A program made the position numbers and the translations under genes. A stretch of DNA of 64,000 bases from JAXHMB01 sp034521755 (GTDB taxonomy: Bacteria > Bacteroidota > Rhodothermia > Balneolales > Balneolaceae): contig JAXHMB010000004.1 of NCBI GenBank assembly GCA_034521755.1, forward strand, positions 806,001 to 870,000, read 5' to 3'. Each line of letters starts with the position of its first letter. Position 1 is the stretch's first letter. Below the pieces are notes generated by a model. That model worked only from the letters and a program-made list of their open reading frames with translations. It did no database searches and was not told the DNA's origin. Below are positions 1-9,237 of this stretch, piece by piece.

Positions 1-1086
1 CTGGAAGTCATCAATAATGTCTCCATTCGGACGCAAAGCCATGGCACGCACACCGGCCGGAGCAGGTTTTAAATCAGATGGTTGTATGGAAGGGATAAGT
101 TTTTGCAGTCCTTTAACAAAAGCCTTTTTAGAAAAAGAGCGGTAATATTCATCGAGGCCCATGCGCCAGTGTTCTTTTGCGAGTTTCCAAAAGCCGGGGA
201 AGTTTACTGTCTCGATGGTCTCCTGGAGGTCAAAAGAAAGTTTGGTATATCCTTCCCGTTTGAAAGCAAATACAGCATTTGGGCCACATTCTACTCCACC
301 CAAAACCATTTTGGTAAAGTGTACTCCCAGAAATGGGAAATCAGGATTTGGCATAGGATAAATAAGTCCGTTAACCATATGCTGGGCTTCTTCGGTCAGT
401 TCATAGTATTCTCCTCGAAAAGGCACAATTTGAATGTCGTTGCGAATACCGGCAGACTCGGCAACACGATCGCTGTAAAGGCCGGCACAATTAATCACAT
501 AATTGGATTTAAATTTATCACGTTGGGTTTGGATTACAACAAAATCCTTTTTGTGTTGGATATCTGTGACTTTCTGGTTGAGCTTAACAGTCCCATTTCT
601 TGCTTCAATAAATTCTTTTTCTTTCTCACAGACTCCCACAAAATTGACGATACCGGAGCAGGGAACATGAATAGCCTTAATCCCTTCTGCATAGGGTTCT
701 ATTTCTTTAAGTTCTTTTTGGTCAATTTTTTGGATTCCTTCTATTTCATTTGTCCGGCCAGTCTCAAAGATAGTTTGCAGCCGTCCCAGCTGATCCTCTT
801 CTGTGGCAACGATAACCTTACCACAAATTTCATAAGCTACACCATGGGTTTTACAAAAATCTACCAGCTGATGGCGTCCATCTATACAGTTTTTGGCGCG
901 ATAACTGTTGGGCTTATAATAAATGCCTGAGTGGATAACACCCGAATTATTTCCCGTTTGATGAGCGGCTACCCTGTCTTCTTTTTCTAGTACTAAAATT
1001 GTTGCATCCGGATAGGCTTTCGAAAGTTTATAGGCGGTTGAAAGTCCTACAATACCGGCACCGATAATGGTAAAATCGTAGATCAC
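1..1086 (-). CDS. lhgO: L-2-hydroxyglutarate oxidase (3' part beyond window)
   Basis: FAD-dependent enzyme that oxidises L-2-hydroxyglutarate to 2-oxoglutarate, usually handing electrons to the membrane quinone pool. Read on the minus strand from a GTG at 1084-1086, the frame is open to the window edge for 362 codons; family members are about 400 residues, so only the C-terminus is missing. It opens with a Rossmann FAD motif (TIIGAGIVGLS) followed by the characteristic HQTGNNSGVIHSGIYY segment of the LhgO branch of the DAO superfamily, and later NYVINCAG. No frame break was found when I translated the visible part. It is divergent from ahcY, with 175 bp between the two starts. Confidence 0.88.
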   Translation of the reverse strand, partial: MIYDFTIIGAGIVGLSTAYKLSKAYPDATILVLEKEDRVAAHQTGNNSGVIHSGIYYKPNSYRAKNCIDGRHQLVDFCKTHGVAYEICGKVIVATEEDQLGRLQTIFETGRTNEIEGIQKIDQKELKEIEPYAEGIKAIHVPCSGIVNFVGVCEKEKEFIEARNGTVKLNQKVTDIQHKKDFVVIQTQRDKFKSNYVINCAGLYSDRVAESAGIRNDIQIVPFRGEYYELTEEAQHMVNGLIYPMPNPDFPFLGVHFTKMVLGGVECGPNAVFAFKREGYTKLSFDLQETIETVNFPGFWKLAKEHWRMGLDEYYRSFSKKAFVKGLQKLIPSIQPSDLKPAPAGVRAMALRPNGDIIDDFQ

Positions 1087-1261
1087 AGAAAAAGGGTTAA
1101 ATCGAATTTTTTAATTTGGCAAAATATACAAAAACAGATGAGAGTCTGTTAATAAAACTATATATAAGAAAGGAATGATTCAGCATGTATTTCAGTTGAT
1201 CAAATTCAATGTAAGCGTTATTTTTAAAGACTTTCGATAAAACTAAAAGAAAACCCGAGAT

Positions 1262-2572
1262 ATGGCACAAGAAGTAAAAGAAAAGTTACCCTATAAAGTT
1301 AAAGATATTGGTTTAGCAGATTTTGGGCGGAAAGAAATTCGTTTGGCTGAAGCTGAAATGCCGGGCCTGATGTCTATTCGTGAAGAATATGCCGAAGAGC
1401 AGCCTTTGGAAGGTGCACGAATTGCTGGCTGTCTGCATATGACTGTGCAAACGGCTGTACTTATTGAAACCCTTGTAGAATTGGGTGCTGAGGTTCAGTG
1501 GTCATCATGCAACATTTTTTCAACTCAAGATCACGCCGCTGCAGCTATTGCTGAAACAGGTGTTCCTGTTTATGCCTGGAAGGGTGAAACCGAAGAAGAA
1601 TATATCTGGTGTATAGAACAAACGCTTTTCTTTGAAGATGGCAAGCCATTAAACATGATTCTTGATGATGGCGGTGATCTTACGGCACTAGTACATGAGG
1701 AATATCCGGAACTGCTGAAAGATATTCGTGGAATTTCTGAAGAAACCACAACCGGCGTTAATCGTTTATACCGAATGGCCAAAGAGGGAACTCTCGGTGC
1801 TCCTGCTATGAACGTGAATGATTCCGTTACCAAGTCTAAATTTGATAATAAATACGGATGTAAAGAATCATGTGCTGATGCTCTGCGCCGCGCCACTGAT
1901 ATAATGATGGCCGGTAAAGTTGCTGTTGTTGCCGGATATGGAGACGTTGGTAAAGGATCTGCAGCTTCTCTGCGCGGAGCCGGTGCACGAGTAATTGTTA
2001 CCGAAATTGACCCGATCTGTGCACTTCAGGCAGCAATGGACGGTTATGAAGTGAAGAAAATGGACGATGCTGTAAAGCGAGCAGATATTGTTGTTACAGC
2101 AACCGGGAATAAGGACATTATTACCGAGCGCCATTTTAAATCTATGAAGGACAAAACAATTGTGGGTAATATTGGTCACTTCGATAATGAGATTGATGTA
2201 GCTTGGTTAAAAGAGAATGCAAAGCGAGATAACATCAAACCACAGGTTGATCTTTTTGAACTGGAAGATGGCAAGGAAATCATTCTTTTGGCCGAAGGCC
2301 GACTCATGAACCTTGGCAATGCTACCGGTCACCCATCATTTGTAATGTCTAACAGCTTTACCAACCAGACGCTGGCACAGATTGCACTATGGAATCGTCC
2401 GGATGATTTTGAACTTGGCGTTCATGTACTGCCAAAAGAGCTGGACGAAAAGGTAGCTCGTCTGCACCTCGAAAAAATTGGTGTAGAGCTTGAAGAGCTT
2501 ACTGATGAGCAGGCTGAATATATAGATGTTCCCAAAGAGGGCCCATACAAGCCTGATCATTACCGCTACTAA
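1262..2572 (+). CDS. ahcY: adenosylhomocysteinase
   Basis: Cytosolic NAD-dependent enzyme that splits S-adenosylhomocysteine to homocysteine and adenosine, clearing the product of SAM-dependent methylation. The 436-residue length is normal for the short bacterial/archaeal form. Visible signatures are the substrate-site segment CNIFSTQDHAAAAI (about 83-96), ETTTGVNRL (about 161), the NAD-binding GYGDVGKG (225-232), and the C-terminal YKPDHYRY that closes over the neighbouring subunit's cofactor. It stands alone, with a strong terminator 24 bp downstream. Its product homocysteine would feed the MetH encoded at 56-60 kb. No SAH or SAM riboswitch was recognisable in the 175-bp leader. Confidence 0.97.
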   Translation: MAQEVKEKLPYKVKDIGLADFGRKEIRLAEAEMPGLMSIREEYAEEQPLEGARIAGCLHMTVQTAVLIETLVELGAEVQWSSCNIFSTQDHAAAAIAETGVPVYAWKGETEEEYIWCIEQTLFFEDGKPLNMILDDGGDLTALVHEEYPELLKDIRGISEETTTGVNRLYRMAKEGTLGAPAMNVNDSVTKSKFDNKYGCKESCADALRRATDIMMAGKVAVVAGYGDVGKGSAASLRGAGARVIVTEIDPICALQAAMDGYEVKKMDDAVKRADIVVTATGNKDIITERHFKSMKDKTIVGNIGHFDNEIDVAWLKENAKRDNIKPQVDLFELEDGKEIILLAEGRLMNLGNATGHPSFVMSNSFTNQTLAQIALWNRPDDFELGVHVLPKELDEKVARLHLEKIGVELEELTDEQAEYIDVPKEGPYKPDHYRY

Positions 2573-2595
2573 TAATTTAGCAAGCATAGAAAAAG

Positions 2596-2629
2596 AAAAG
2601 CCTCAATCCTTTCGGGTTGAGGCTTTTTT
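2596..2629 (+). terminator. rho-independent terminator of ahcY
   Basis: A 14-bp stem (AAAAGCCTCAATCC paired with GGGTTGAGGCTTTT, one T-G wobble, TTTC loop) ends in a run of T. It sits between convergent ahcY and the 2654-3625 lipoprotein gene. Because the left arm begins with A residues it may also work for the minus-strand gene. Confidence 0.88.
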
Positions 2630-2653
2630 AGTAGTCAGAATTATTGAGAAGTA

Positions 2654-3625
2654 CTAGTAGCTTTCAAGCTGGGTTGTTGCATCTGTCGCCCAATCTTTAA
2701 GTTGGCTGCTGTAAATAACCTCATCATCGCTGCTTGTTTCATATTTGATAACCCCACCGGGCACATCAGAATCAGTTGCTTGCCATATCTTAATGTATGT
2801 TTCAGGTCCGGCTCCGTACTCAAGCAGGTTAGCCGTAAAGGTACCTTTCGGTACTTCAACGGAAACACCTTTTTCAGTAGTAGCTCCCTGCATAGATTCT
2901 TCGGTTAAAGAGACGGGTTGATTGTACCAGCCTTCAGAAACAGGTTTTTCCTGGATTTCTCCATCGCCCATTTTCTCACGATAGCGGAGAACAGACGACT
3001 GATTTTTTGAAAATAGGATTTCTGCCATATAGCTTGATTCATCTTCGTCTGACGTCTTGAGCTTGATGCCCCACCACTCTTGTCCATTTTCTTTTTTCTT
3101 TAAGAAAGCTTTGTACATCTCCATAGCTTCTTCACCATCTTCTGTAGTGATTTGCCAGGTTGTACTTTCGCCTTCCTGGTAGTCATCAATTTCTGTGCTG
3201 TATCCATAGCTGCTAAACATATAGTTAAAAATCAGCGGATACATATTCATGCTTCCAAAACTTATCCCGGAAAAGCTTACTTCATTTGTCAGCCTTCTGG
3301 TTATAGTTTTACCCCGATCAGTTGGCAGGGTTACCACAAAATTAGATGGCATGTAGTTGTCAGCAAATACGCTGACGCTGTGAATACCTACACTGCCAAA
3401 ACGAATTTTGGCAATACCTTCGTCATCCGTTGTTGACTGTCGGCCATTTGATGCTTCTACCTGTGCACCGCTAATTGGATTGTTATCTTGGTCTACAACT
3501 TTAACATCAACAGAGTTGATAGGTATTTTATTGAGTAGTCGAGTTTCTGAAGTACAACCTTCAGCAATAAATAAAAGCCCTAAAGAAAGAATGAGCAGAG
3601 CTGTTTTTGATTTATATAGTCTCAT
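2654..3625 (-). CDS. lipoprotein with carboxypeptidase-regulatory-like domain
   Basis: Predicted outer-membrane or periplasmic lipoprotein of 323 residues and unknown function. The N-terminus has a signal peptide ending in the lipobox IAEGC with Cys24 as lipidation site. Residues about 38-105 (VDVKVVDQDNNPISGAQVEASNG...) resemble a carboxypeptidase-regulatory-like/CnaB-type beta-sandwich that often links surface proteins in Bacteroidota. The remainder is a soluble domain rich in aromatic and acidic residues that I do not recognise. The gene is monocistronic and convergent with ahcY. The lipoprotein call is firm; the domain call is moderate. Confidence 0.75.
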   Translation of the reverse strand: MRLYKSKTALLILSLGLLFIAEGCTSETRLLNKIPINSVDVKVVDQDNNPISGAQVEASNGRQSTTDDEGIAKIRFGSVGIHSVSVFADNYMPSNFVVTLPTDRGKTITRRLTNEVSFSGISFGSMNMYPLIFNYMFSSYGYSTEIDDYQEGESTTWQITTEDGEEAMEMYKAFLKKKENGQEWWGIKLKTSDEDESSYMAEILFSKNQSSVLRYREKMGDGEIQEKPVSEGWYNQPVSLTEESMQGATTEKGVSVEVPKGTFTANLLEYGAGPETYIKIWQATDSDVPGGVIKYETSSDDEVIYSSQLKDWATDATTQLESY

Positions 3626-3768
3626 AGTTTGATGGTTTTAGTTTTTGGGAACACTTAATGTATATATGCGAAAGGAAATGTGAAAATGGGTCAGAAAAAT
3701 AATATGACTTTAGAAAAGAGCATAGAATTGGATATTTTTAGCCGTCAATTTTCATTAAAAAATAATAC

Positions 3769-4104
3769 ATGGCTGCGAACAAAAAGGACATCAACATTTC
3801 TGTAGAACTGGACGAAAATAATGTCCCTACTGCCATAGACTGGAATGCCAGTGACAAGGACGGCAACGACTTAGCACAGTGCCGCGCGATGCTGCTTTCC
3901 ATGTGGGATCACCAGAAAAAGGATACCCTGAGATTGGATCTTTGGACCAAAGATATGACTATCGATGAGATGAAAATTTTCTTTCATCAAACGCTGGTAA
4001 CTATGGCTGACACATTGGAGAATGCTACAAATGAAGATAAGATGGCCGAAGATATGCGCGATTTCACCGCATATTTTGCTGATAAAATGGAAATAACCGG
4101 TTAA
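3769..4104 (+). CDS. gldC: GldC-like gliding motility/secretion-associated protein
   Basis: A 111-residue cytosolic protein matching the GldC family, first described in Flavobacterium gliding, where it supports GldB and the motility/type IX secretion apparatus. It opens with the typical KDINISVELDENNVPTAIDW strand pattern, carries the internal AMLLSMWDHQKKDTLRLDLWTKDM core, and ends in an amphipathic helix (TLVTMADTLENAT). No other gld or por gene is nearby. Many non-gliding members of the phylum keep gldC, so motility should not be inferred from it. It is convergent with the Memo gene, with a 17-bp gap. Confidence 0.85.
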   Translation: MAANKKDINISVELDENNVPTAIDWNASDKDGNDLAQCRAMLLSMWDHQKKDTLRLDLWTKDMTIDEMKIFFHQTLVTMADTLENATNEDKMAEDMRDFTAYFADKMEITG

Positions 4105-4121
4105 GGCAGTATGCTGATTTT

Positions 4122-5378
4122 CTAGAGCTCGTCCTTGAAATATAAAACAGATCCAAAGCTTACGGCACTCTCACGTTCTTGTTCATCCCATAAGTGATAA
4201 CTGATATTTTTGCCTTTAAGCTCTGGCATTGTTTTCAAGAATGTATAGAGAGGAGGAAAACCACATATGCGATAGGGGTCGAGTTTTTCTTTTATAAGAC
4301 CAAGCATTTTTTCTTGAGATCCCTGTTCTGCACTATCTAAAAACTGCTTGTCAAATTGCTTTACTTCTTCAAAGAGTTTACGAGCGGGCTCAGTATCTCC
4401 AAATTTCTTGCCGATATGTGCAAGATCTCCGCTAATTAAGAAGAAGGTATCTTTGTCATCAGCAAAGTGTTTACTCAGCTGTTTGGAGAATGCTTCAATC
4501 TGCTTGCCTTGGTGGCCATCTTGCATATAAAGCAATTCATCAAATCCATTTACAACGATGGGCACAATCTTGTAGTCATGATCCCAAAGGTAACTAAGAA
4601 AAAGCAGGTGCAATTCGATGCTGTGCTCAATGCGGTGGGCACGGTCATCTTTCGTAAGGCCGGTTTTATCAGCGTTCTTTAACAGTTTTTGTATGGTTTT
4701 TTCATCCGATTTGATAGTACCCAGCGGCATCCTGAAATCTTTATCAGAGATAATGAAAGGTTTGTTTTGATACTTTTTAGGATACATGCCGGCATAATGT
4801 GAAGTCGCAAGGATTACCACGCGTTCGGGTTTTATATGGCGAATTGACTGGAAGGCTTTTACATAACTTTCCATGCCTACCCTTGGATCAATATGCGGAG
4901 CATAAAGTGCACGTACCGGATGAGAGTGTTTAGTACTGGAGGGATCTGCATCTTGGAAGGCCTCATCAAGGTATTCTGTCAACTCATCAGGGTCAGCAGG
5001 ATAAGAAAGCCCTGCTGTTACAGCTTCGTGGACATCTGCTGCTTCATATTCCTGTTCCACTTGTTCTGCATATTCTTTAAAATAACTTGAATGCAGCAGG
5101 CGGTGTTTGTCCAGAAACTTGATGTAATCAAGCAACTGATTTTTGCTTACTTCTTTACCAAGATAAGGTGATAAATCTTCAATACTTTTGTGTCCATCCA
5201 ACAAATTTAAAACTCTGGCTGCCTGCTGATCCAACGCAAAATTTTGTGTGGCATACCCTCTGCTGTCATAAAAATACAGGTATGAGCTGCCATTTTCCTG
5301 TACGGGAATAATTTCCAAATCCCATCGAACAGGCGGGATAGGCTTCGTTGTAGAATCAAAAAGTGTATTACTGCTCAT
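4122..5378 (-). CDS. Memo-family protein (AmmeMemoRadiSam protein B) with PqqD-like N-terminus
   Basis: 418 residues. The part from about 140 onward is a Memo domain, related to class III extradiol dioxygenases: it keeps APHIDPRVG, the ATSHYAGM loop, RIEHSIELHLLFL and the late SGDLAHIG, which in Memo proteins line a metal site. The first ~110 residues are extra and resemble a PqqD-like winged-helix fold (ALDQQAARVLNLLDG, then ...FLDKHRLL), a fold used elsewhere to bind peptide substrates of radical-SAM enzymes. No AMMECR1 or radical-SAM partner is adjacent, which is unusual for the three-part system. The substrate is unknown. Seven bases separate it from nth, so the two are probably co-transcribed. 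Confidence 0.8.
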   Translation of the reverse strand: MSSNTLFDSTTKPIPPVRWDLEIIPVQENGSSYLYFYDSRGYATQNFALDQQAARVLNLLDGHKSIEDLSPYLGKEVSKNQLLDYIKFLDKHRLLHSSYFKEYAEQVEQEYEAADVHEAVTAGLSYPADPDELTEYLDEAFQDADPSSTKHSHPVRALYAPHIDPRVGMESYVKAFQSIRHIKPERVVILATSHYAGMYPKKYQNKPFIISDKDFRMPLGTIKSDEKTIQKLLKNADKTGLTKDDRAHRIEHSIELHLLFLSYLWDHDYKIVPIVVNGFDELLYMQDGHQGKQIEAFSKQLSKHFADDKDTFFLISGDLAHIGKKFGDTEPARKLFEEVKQFDKQFLDSAEQGSQEKMLGLIKEKLDPYRICGFPPLYTFLKTMPELKGKNISYHLWDEQERESAVSFGSVLYFKDEL

Positions 5379-5385
5379 TGGTCGA

Positions 5386-6087
5386 TTATCTCATCTGCTG
5401 ACATTCGCATTCAGTTCCATACTTCACACAAAGCGGGTGATCTGGGGGATCAGAAATACGAGCCTTGCAGGCATTGCGTCCATGATGGATGATCAGATGC
5501 GATAAATCCGTCCAGTGTTCTCTTGGAAACAACGCCATCAGGTCCTTCTCAATTTTATTTGTGTTCTTCTTTTCTTTGGTCAGTCCATACCGGTTGGCAA
5601 AACGTTTCACATGGGTATCTACTACTACACCTTTGTTGATATTGAATGCATTGCCCAATACTACGTTAGCGGTCTTTCGGGCAACACCCCTAAGCTCCAA
5701 CAGCTCTTTCATTGTATGGGGTACTTCGCCGCCGTGTTCTTCAGTAATAATCTTTGAGGACTTTTTAAGTGCCTTGGCTTTATTACGATAAAATCCGGTA
5801 GATCGTACCAATTCCTCCAGTTCCTGAATGGGGGCTTCAGCCATTAGCTCAGGAGTGGGATAGGCTTCAAATAAATCAGGAGTTACTTTGTTGACCCGAA
5901 CGTCGGTACACTGAGCGCTGAGAATAGTTGCACATAATAACTCAAAGGCATTGCGGTAATTTAGCTCACAATGGGGATTCGGATAATGCTCATACAGCTG
6001 GTCTAAAATTTCTTTGGCATAAGCACGCTGCCGTTCTGTCTTTTTAGGCAGTTTAGGGAGATCTTCGTATAATTTTTCTTTACTCAT
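5386..6087 (-). CDS. nth: endonuclease III (DNA glycosylase/AP lyase)
   Basis: Base-excision repair enzyme that removes oxidised pyrimidines and cleaves the resulting abasic site. At 233 residues it shows the helix-hairpin-helix ELRGVARKTANVVLG with the catalytic Lys, and VVVDTHVKRFANRYGL with the catalytic Asp. The C-terminal cysteine loop is present but spaced C-X12-C-X6-C-X1-C rather than the textbook C-X6-C-X2-C-X5-C, so iron-sulfur binding is uncertain. It lies upstream of the Memo gene in the same direction and starts 89 bp from the divergent MFS gene. Confidence 0.93.
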   Translation of the reverse strand: MSKEKLYEDLPKLPKKTERQRAYAKEILDQLYEHYPNPHCELNYRNAFELLCATILSAQCTDVRVNKVTPDLFEAYPTPELMAEAPIQELEELVRSTGFYRNKAKALKKSSKIITEEHGGEVPHTMKELLELRGVARKTANVVLGNAFNINKGVVVDTHVKRFANRYGLTKEKKNTNKIEKDLMALFPREHWTDLSHLIIHHGRNACKARISDPPDHPLCVKYGTECECQQMR

Positions 6088-6176
6088 AGGATAAAATTAT
6101 CTTTGTTTCAAAGCCTACTTGCGCTGACTAAAATCATAAAGTAGATGCAGGAAAACAATAAAGTAGTGCAATTCAT

Positions 6177-7451
6177 TTGATGATTTCTAAAGAAAAAGCA
6201 AAAAAGATTATTAGCAGCCCGTATGCCTGGCTTGTGCTTGGAGTGTTGACACTCATTTATATATCCAGTTTTGTAGACCGGCAAATTATTGCAGTATTGG
6301 CTACACAAATTCAGGAAGAAATGGACATGAGCAACCTTCAGGTGGGTTTGCTTTATGGAACTGCTTTTTCGTTCATTTATGCAGTTTGTGGTATTCCGAT
6401 GGGGAGATTGGCAGATCTTTATTCCCGAAAGCTTATGATTGTGCTCGGATTAATAGTCTGGAGTGTGATGACCATACTCAGTGGATTCGCAACGTCTCTC
6501 ACCTTTTTGATTACAGCCCGTATGCTGGTTGGAGTAAGTGAGTCAGCTTTAAGTCCGGCAGTGTATTCACTGCTTTCTGACTATTTTAAACCCGCACAGC
6601 GGGCCACGGTCTTTTCAATTTATGCGGCAGGTATTTTTGTCGGTATCGGCTTGGCCTTTTTGGGAGGAGGTACTGTTGCACAGCTTTATGATTGGCGAAC
6701 CGCTTTAATTGTTGTAGGTGTACCCGGGTTGGTACTGGCTGTGGTAGCTTGGTTTATAATCAAAGAATTGCCAAGAGGCATTACCCAAACTGCGGCGCGG
6801 TATCACGTGGATATGTCCATGGCCGAAGTGTTGCGATATGTTTTAAAAAAGAAAACAGTATTATTTCATTTTCTGGGCTTTTCATTCTTGGCCTTGACGG
6901 GCTATACCGTACTGGGATTTGTAGGTACAATACTTAAAGAAGTGCACGGTTCACAAAGCCTGCTGCCATATTATGGCTGGTTTATGCTGGCTACGGGAAT
7001 CAGTGTGATGGCGTCTGGAAAAGCTGCCGACTGGCTGGCTTCGCAATGGGGCGCCTCTAAACGATTTGTGATGGGGATCGTAGCCGGATTGGGGAGCCTT
7101 CCGTTATATTATTTTGGGCTGTTTGCAGAGACAGGACAGACAGCTTTATTGTTAATTGGATCAGCTAATGTAATTTCATCATCCTACAATGGCGTCGCAG
7201 CTGCTTTGCTGCAGTATCTTGTGAAGCCCAATATGCGGGCATTGGCCGGTGGGTTATACCTCTTTGTAATTAGTGTGATAGGTTTCGGAGTAGGCCCGCC
7301 GCTTACGGGGTGGCTCATGGATGCAATTTTTACCGGAGCTTACGGCCCGGCAAAAGCTTTAATGTTGGTGATTACCTGTTGCGGAATACTGGCAAGCGTT
7401 TGCTTCTTGCTAGCCATGCAAAGCTATGAAAAGGACGCGGAAGAGGATTAA
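6177..7451 (+). CDS. spinster-like MFS transporter
   Basis: Inner-membrane secondary transporter of 424 residues with about 12 predicted helices. The N-terminal signature SSFVDRQIIAVLATQIQEE followed by GIPMGRLADLYSRK is typical of the spinster-homologue branch of the major facilitator superfamily: Asp/Arg in helix 1 and the loop 2-3 motif G-x-x-x-D-x-x-S-R-K. The substrate cannot be told from sequence; relatives move lipids, sugars or organic acids. It is convergent with pntB, with an 11-bp gap and no obvious terminator. Confidence 0.85.
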   Translation: MMISKEKAKKIISSPYAWLVLGVLTLIYISSFVDRQIIAVLATQIQEEMDMSNLQVGLLYGTAFSFIYAVCGIPMGRLADLYSRKLMIVLGLIVWSVMTILSGFATSLTFLITARMLVGVSESALSPAVYSLLSDYFKPAQRATVFSIYAAGIFVGIGLAFLGGGTVAQLYDWRTALIVVGVPGLVLAVVAWFIIKELPRGITQTAARYHVDMSMAEVLRYVLKKKTVLFHFLGFSFLALTGYTVLGFVGTILKEVHGSQSLLPYYGWFMLATGISVMASGKAADWLASQWGASKRFVMGIVAGLGSLPLYYFGLFAETGQTALLLIGSANVISSSYNGVAAALLQYLVKPNMRALAGGLYLFVISVIGFGVGPPLTGWLMDAIFTGAYGPAKALMLVITCCGILASVCFLLAMQSYEKDAEED

Positions 7452-7462
7452 CGTAAAACTGT

Positions 7463-8884
7463 TTACACTTCATTTAATGCCTGGGCTAATGCCTGTAATG
7501 TTTCCTTGGCATCTCCAAAAAACATCTGGTTAGACTCTCTGTAAAACAGCTCGTTATCAATACCGGCAAAGCCGGGACTTAAACTCCGCTTAAAAATAAT
7601 AGTGCGCTTGGCTTCGTCCACATTTAGTATAGGCATGCCGTAGATGGGACTGCTCGGTTCTGTTTTTGCTGCTGGATTTACTACATCATTGGCTCCAATA
7701 ATCAGTACTACATCTGTAGATTTAAAATCGGGATTGATCTGTTCCATATCATAAAGCTGATCATAGGGTACATCGGCCTCAGCTAAAAGTACATTCATAT
7801 GGCCGGGCATACGTCCCGCTACCGGATGAATACCATACTTTACTTCCACACCCTTGGCTTCCAACTTATCGGCTACTTCTTTGAGCACATGCTGTGCCTG
7901 AGCAACAGCAAGGCCATAGCCGGGAGTGATAATCACTTTATCTGCATAGGCACACTGCAAGGCAACGTCTTGGGGTGTTGTCTCCCGAACTGTTTTATCG
8001 GTATCTGTGGCCGGCCCACTGCCGCCGGAAGAATCCCCGCCACCGAAAGCGCCAAAAAGCACATTGGCAAGTGTGCGGTTCATAGCTTTACACATGATGT
8101 TCGTCAAGATCAGCCCGGCTGCACCAACAAGGGCGCCACTAATTATTAAAAGGTTGTTATTGATAACGAAACCCGCCATAGAAGCTGCCAGTCCTGAATA
8201 GGAATTGAGCAGCGAAATAACCACAGGCATGTCTGCCCCGCCAATAGGTAAGACTGTTAAAATTCCAAGTAACAGTGACAAGCCAAACAGCAACCAGAAA
8301 ATCAGCTGATATTCAGGACTGTAGGTAAACCATCCTACCAGGCCAAAAAGCCCAACAGTGAGCAGAAGATTAAAAATATTTTGTCCCGGGAAGGTTAGTG
8401 GGCGACCACTGATAAATCCTTTGAGCTTGCCAAAGGCAATAAAACTTCCGGTAAAAGTAATAGAGCCAATTAAAATACTGAGCCCGACTGTAACCAGGTC
8501 CTGAGTACCCATAAGCATGGCATCAGTGCGGCTTAGCTCACCCCATGCTACAAGGGCAGAGGCGCCCCCGCCAAATCCATTGAAGATGGCGACCATTTCA
8601 GGCATGGCGGTCATTTCAACCTTTTTGGCAGCTATCACTCCAATCAAGCTACCCACAACCACACCAATAATAATGAAGTCGAAACTCACTATTTGCTGGT
8701 CAAACAGCGTAACAATAACTCCAATTAACATGCCCAATGCTGCCAGCTGATTTCCGGAACGAGCCGTAGCCGGTGAGCCAAGTCGCTTAATGCCTATAAT
8801 AAATACCCCGGTGGCCAGCAGGTAAAAAAGCTGGATGATATTCGGCAGGTATTCCAGTACTGATGGAGGCAGAAACTGACTCAT
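7463..8884 (-). CDS. pntB: NAD(P) transhydrogenase, subunit beta
   Basis: Membrane and NADP(H)-binding subunit of the proton-translocating transhydrogenase, which uses the proton gradient to make NADPH from NADH. The 473 residues have an N-terminal block of about nine helices (to about 285) and then a soluble domain III with VIITPGYGLAVAQAQH, GRMPGHMNVLLAEA, IGANDVVNPAA and GIDNELFY, all hallmarks of the NADP site. The start codon overlaps the stop of the upstream alpha-2 gene by 4 bp, so translation is probably coupled. It is last in the pntAA-pntAB-pntB operon. Confidence 0.96.
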   Translation of the reverse strand: MSQFLPPSVLEYLPNIIQLFYLLATGVFIIGIKRLGSPATARSGNQLAALGMLIGVIVTLFDQQIVSFDFIIIGVVVGSLIGVIAAKKVEMTAMPEMVAIFNGFGGGASALVAWGELSRTDAMLMGTQDLVTVGLSILIGSITFTGSFIAFGKLKGFISGRPLTFPGQNIFNLLLTVGLFGLVGWFTYSPEYQLIFWLLFGLSLLLGILTVLPIGGADMPVVISLLNSYSGLAASMAGFVINNNLLIISGALVGAAGLILTNIMCKAMNRTLANVLFGAFGGGDSSGGSGPATDTDKTVRETTPQDVALQCAYADKVIITPGYGLAVAQAQHVLKEVADKLEAKGVEVKYGIHPVAGRMPGHMNVLLAEADVPYDQLYDMEQINPDFKSTDVVLIIGANDVVNPAAKTEPSSPIYGMPILNVDEAKRTIIFKRSLSPGFAGIDNELFYRESNQMFFGDAKETLQALAQALNEV

Positions 8885-9174
8885 TGTTTATCCTCCTTTT
8901 TCTTTTTGAACATTTCGAGCATCCGGTCGGTTACCATAAATCCACCCACTACATTAATAGTTGCAAATATGATAGCAGCTAATCCAATCCACTGCGCCAT
9001 TTCACCGCTTGTCTGACCGGCCACGACCAATGCGCCAATGATGGTAATACCTGAAATAGCATTAGCGCCTGACATCAATGGAGTATGCAATGTCGGTGGG
9101 ACTTTTGAAATGAGTTCAAAGCCGACAAAAGAGGCCAGCACGAATATGAATAAATTAAATATGAGTCCGGACAT
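8881..9174 (-). CDS. pntAB: NAD(P) transhydrogenase, subunit alpha part 2
   Basis: A small 97-residue membrane subunit with three to four helices, equivalent to the C-terminal membrane part of PntA in enterobacteria. The segment VPPTLHTPLMSGANAISGITIIGALVVAG is diagnostic. The alpha chain is split into two genes here, as in Rhodospirillum-type transhydrogenases. The 4-bp overlap with pntB and the 63-bp gap to the alpha-1 gene indicate one operon. Confidence 0.94.
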   Translation of the reverse strand: MSGLIFNLFIFVLASFVGFELISKVPPTLHTPLMSGANAISGITIIGALVVAGQTSGEMAQWIGLAAIIFATINVVGGFMVTDRMLEMFKKKKEDKQ

Positions 9175-9237
9175 AACGATTTATTTAAATTCGAATGTTG
9201 GAAATCCTAATATCGAAACGTTCGTTTGGAATTTTGG

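Noticed and set aside
82..930. Long plus-strand ORF of 282 codons
   Set aside because: It is the antisense shadow of lhgO, whose minus-strand translation shows the FAD motif and family signatures throughout.
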